A DNA stretch of 64,000 nucleotides. It comes from Verrucomicrobiia bacterium (GTDB lineage: Bacteria; Verrucomicrobiota; Verrucomicrobiia; Verrucomicrobiales; Akkermansiaceae). The notes beneath the pieces were generated by a model that was not told the DNA's origin, made no database searches, and was given only the letters and a program-made list of their open reading frames with translations. A program made the translations under genes and the position numbers. Positions 61,704 to 64,000 of the stretch are shown here, piece after piece. The stretch is taken from contig JAUIJD010000009.1 in NCBI GenBank assembly GCA_030431475.1, positions 1 through 64,000 of the forward strand, read 5' to 3'. Every line of letters begins with the position of its first letter. The first letter of the stretch is position 1.

Positions 61704-63695
61704 CTAAGGTGCGAAGACCAGCGCGGTGCGGGACGGCGTGTAGATGCTGAGCTCTCCCTCGTCGTTCACCGGATAGACGATGGAGGCGTCGGTCCGGTCG
61801 TGACCGCCGAATTCCGGCGAGTCGCTGGAAAGGACGAGGCGGTAGTCGCCGGTTCCCGGGACCTTGAAGCGGTAGTCGGCGATCGAGCGGTCGACCGACC
61901 AGTTGAAGACCAGCAGGACGCCGCCGCGTTCGACACAGAGGACCTTGTTGACCGGGTCGATGTTGAGGCAGTTCGCCGGCGCGTTCCCGGGAAGCCCATA
62001 CCGATCGCCCAGCTGCAGCATCGCGCGGTCGAACGCCAGCAGCCATCCGTACTTGAGCGCCGGGTTGTCCGCCAGGGACCACTGACGGCGACAGTAGTGG
62101 TAGGACCAGTCGTTGCCTTCGCGGGGGAAGTCCAGCCACTCGGGGTGGCCGAACTCGTTGCCCATGAAATTCAGCCAGCCTTCTCCGGCGAGGGCGAAGG
62201 TGACGAGGCGGATCATCTTGTGGAGCGCGATGCCCCGTTCGATCACGGGATGGTCGTCGCCGATTCCCATGTGCCAGTACATCTCCTGATCCATCAGCCA
62301 GAAGGCGACCGTCTTGTCTCCGACCAGCGCCTGGTCGTGACTCTCGGCGTAGGCGATGTTGGCCTCGCCATGGCGCCGGTTGGTCAGGGTATGCCACATC
62401 TCGTCGAGGTTCCAGTCCTCGTCACGGCTGTGCTTGAGCAGCTTGATCCAGTAGTCGGGCACGCCCATCGCGAGGCGGTGGGTGAAGCCGATGCCGCCGT
62501 CGGCGACCGGCCGGCACAGGCCCGGCATGCCGGACATGTCCTCCGCCACCAGGAGAGCCCCGGGTTTCAACTCGCGCGCCAGCGTGGTCGCCAGCTGGAG
62601 GTAGAGGATGGCGTCGTGATCGATGTCGTGGGCGAAATACTTGTCGTAGTGGTCGAAGGCGGTGGTGCCGCGGTGCCAGTAGAGCATCGAGGTCACGCCG
62701 TCGAAACGGAAGCCGTCGAAGCGGAATTCCTCAAGCCACCAGCGGATGTTCGACAGCAGGAAGCAGCGCACTTCGTCGCGGCCGTAGTCGAAGCACTTCG
62801 AGTCCCATTGGGGGTGCTCGCCCCGGGCGTCGGCGTGGAAGTAGAGGTTGCCGGAGCCGTCGAGGTCGTTGAGGCCCTCGGCGAGGTTCTTCACCGAGTG
62901 CGAATGGACGATGTCGAGGAGGACCGCGAGTCCGAGGCCGTGGGCGGTATCGACCAGATACTTGAGGTCCTCGGGCGTGCCGAAGCGCGAGGACGGGGCG
63001 AAGAAGTTCGAGACGTGGTAGCCGAAGGAGCCGTAGTAGGGGTGCTCCTGGACGGCCATCAGCTGGACCACGTTGTAACCTCCCTCGGCGATGCGTGGCA
63101 GCACGGTGTTGGCGAACTCGCGGTAGCTGTGGACGCGGGGCTCTTCGCCGGACATGCCGACATGGGCTTCGTAGATGCGGGGAACCTCCACTGACGAAGG
63201 GTCGAAGTCGTTCCGCCACTGGTAGGGCTCGGGGGAGCTCCAGACTTCCGCGGAGAAGTCGTGGGTGTCGGGGTCTTGGACGACCCGGGTGGCGCAGGCG
63301 GGAATCCGGTCGCGCACCGAGCCGTCGGCGCCGGTGACGTGGAGCTTGTAGCGCTGACCGTGACGGATCAGGGCGCCGTCGATGCGCGCACCCCAGACGC
63401 CGTTCTCGGTGGCGGTGAGGGGGTGGCTTTCCGGGTTCCAGTCGTTGAAGTCGCCGACCAGGCTCACGGACGAGGCTCCGGGCAGCCACTCGCGGATGCT
63501 CCAGTCGCCCTCGGCGGTGGGGTGGAGTCCGACCAGAAAGTGGCCACGGGCGAAGGCGGCGAGCCTCCTCTTGGCGTCGCCGATGCGATGCCGCGTGTCC
63601 TCGAAGCGCTGGATCCGTTCGCGGATGCGGTCGGTCTGGGACTCGAGCCAGGGATCGTCGCGGACGAGTTGGGGGAGGTCGGAGGCTTCGCTCAT
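61704..63695 (-). CDS. glgB: 1,4-alpha-glucan branching enzyme, eukaryotic-type (GH13_8)
   Basis: This enzyme adds alpha-1,6 branches to glycogen. The 663-residue protein has a CBM48 domain (WSIREWLPGASSVSLVGDFN) and a GH13 barrel with IYEAHVGMSGEEPRVHSYRE, MAVQEHPYYGSFGYHVSNFF, APSSRFGTPEDLKYLVD and DIVHSHSVKNLAEGLNDLDG. The nucleophile is in FRFDGVTSML, the acid/base in LLVAEDMSGMPG and the transition-state His-Asp in YAESHDQALVGDK. These blocks match the eukaryotic/GH13_8 branch rather than the classic GlgB. No other glycogen gene is next to it. Confidence 0.92.
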   Translation of the reverse strand: MSEASDLPQLVRDDPWLESQTDRIRERIQRFEDTRHRIGDAKRRLAAFARGHFLVGLHPTAEGDWSIREWLPGASSVSLVGDFNDWNPESHPLTATENGVWGARIDGALIRHGQRYKLHVTGADGSVRDRIPACATRVVQDPDTHDFSAEVWSSPEPYQWRNDFDPSSVEVPRIYEAHVGMSGEEPRVHSYREFANTVLPRIAEGGYNVVQLMAVQEHPYYGSFGYHVSNFFAPSSRFGTPEDLKYLVDTAHGLGLAVLLDIVHSHSVKNLAEGLNDLDGSGNLYFHADARGEHPQWDSKCFDYGRDEVRCFLLSNIRWWLEEFRFDGFRFDGVTSMLYWHRGTTAFDHYDKYFAHDIDHDAILYLQLATTLARELKPGALLVAEDMSGMPGLCRPVADGGIGFTHRLAMGVPDYWIKLLKHSRDEDWNLDEMWHTLTNRRHGEANIAYAESHDQALVGDKTVAFWLMDQEMYWHMGIGDDHPVIERGIALHKMIRLVTFALAGEGWLNFMGNEFGHPEWLDFPREGNDWSYHYCRRQWSLADNPALKYGWLLAFDRAMLQLGDRYGLPGNAPANCLNIDPVNKVLCVERGGVLLVFNWSVDRSIADYRFKVPGTGDYRLVLSSDSPEFGGHDRTDASIVYPVNDEGELSIYTPSRTALVFAP

Positions 63696-63749
63696 CGGGG
63701 AGGAGCATGAAGCAGGAACCGCTCCCGTGCGAGCGAAAGGGATGTCGCC

Positions 63750-64000
63750 CTACTCTTCCGGTGGGGGAGTCTCCTCGGTGAACAGCCGGGTCAGGTAGTC
63801 CGCCGACAGGACTTCCGGGGTGATGATGGGTTCTTCTCCGGGGACGTAGAGGACGTTCACGGGGATGGCGCTGCGGCCCAGTTCCTCGAGCTTGGCATCG
63901 ATCTCCGGGTCGGCCTTGGTCTTGTCGCCCTTGAGGGCGACGATGCCCCGCGATTCCATCAGCTGCGCCACTTCGTCCGGGTAGGCCCGCTTCTTGTTCA
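63750..64000 (-). CDS. DsbD-like thiol:disulfide interchange protein (C-terminal part)
   Basis: The last 83 codons of a gene that runs off the window. They read NKKRAYPDEVAQLMESRGIV, KGDKTKADPEIDAKLEELGR and SAIPVNVLYVPGEEPII. This is the thioredoxin-fold C-terminus of DsbD-type or ScsB-like proteins, beginning just after the position of the CxxC motif (the usual CLTCQVNKK pattern). DsbD passes electrons across the inner membrane to the periplasm. The transmembrane part is outside the window. Confidence 0.78.
   Translation of the reverse strand, partial: NKKRAYPDEVAQLMESRGIVALKGDKTKADPEIDAKLEELGRSAIPVNVLYVPGEEPIITPEVLSADYLTRLFTEETPPPEE

Overview
The window is a high-GC bacterial chromosome segment, most likely from the phylum Verrucomicrobiota. 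This is inferred from gene content: a DUF1080 protein, a DUF5060 apiosidase-like protein, an NPYST-type DUF5362 membrane protein, a eukaryotic-type (GH13_8) glycogen branching enzyme, a bacterial glucosyl-3-phosphoglycerate synthase and a dnaA that is not next to dnaN. About 54 protein genes and 3 tRNA genes (Lys-CTT, Asp-GTC, Arg-CCG) can be supported. Both edges cut genes: the start of rplM on the left and the end of a DsbD-like gene on the right.

Layout. 1-4.5 kb: rplM (partial), infA, scpA, an AsmA-like membrane protein, a DksA/TraR zinc-finger protein and a DUF1080 protein. 4.5-9.9 kb: a tightly packed five-gene minus-strand operon (FkbM methyltransferase, SGNH hydrolase, MBOAT acyltransferase, membrane-anchored SGNH-like protein, GT11 fucosyltransferase) that looks like a surface-glycan decoration cassette. 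10-16.5 kb: thiG, mdh, a secreted glycosidase-like protein, tRNA-Lys and gpmI. 16.6-21.9 kb: an EEP-family hydrolase with a PLD-VTT fusion, a secreted ClpP-like protease and a membrane protein. 22-28.8 kb: mnmA, metF, a six-EF-hand secreted protein, sdhC and sdhA without sdhB. 28.9-31.4 kb: tRNA-Asp with a duplicated 3' end, gpgS-crcB, and a gene-free stretch with a palindrome and two arrays of 21-bp imperfect repeats. 31.4-41 kb: a type I restriction-modification island in the unusual order hsdR-hsdS-(DUF3883)-(AlbA_2/HATPase)-hsdM. 41-43.3 kb: a metal ABC transporter without its binding protein, then tRNA-Arg. 43.4-46.4 kb: a MITE-like inverted repeat, pyrG and kdsB. 46.5-52 kb: a sodium-solute symporter, dnaA, pgi and apt. 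52-54 kb: ECF sigma factor, putative membrane anti-sigma factor and a degenerate HtrA/PDZ protein. 54-64 kb: Rrf2/cysE head to head, a lipoprotein, an aldo/keto reductase, a Nudix hydrolase, msrA, a two-gene ABC exporter, glgB and a DsbD-like C-terminus.

Most of the window is core metabolism and housekeeping. The accessory material is concentrated in the glycan operon and between about 28.9 and 41 kb. A recurring theme is non-coding DNA with repeat periods of 7, 14 or 21 bp. This appears upstream of the restriction island, inside one of its genes, between kdsB and pyrG, upstream of mnmA and crcB, and at the start of the metal permease. Together with two copies of a long inverted-repeat element and a tRNA-associated direct repeat, these are the least explained features in the window.
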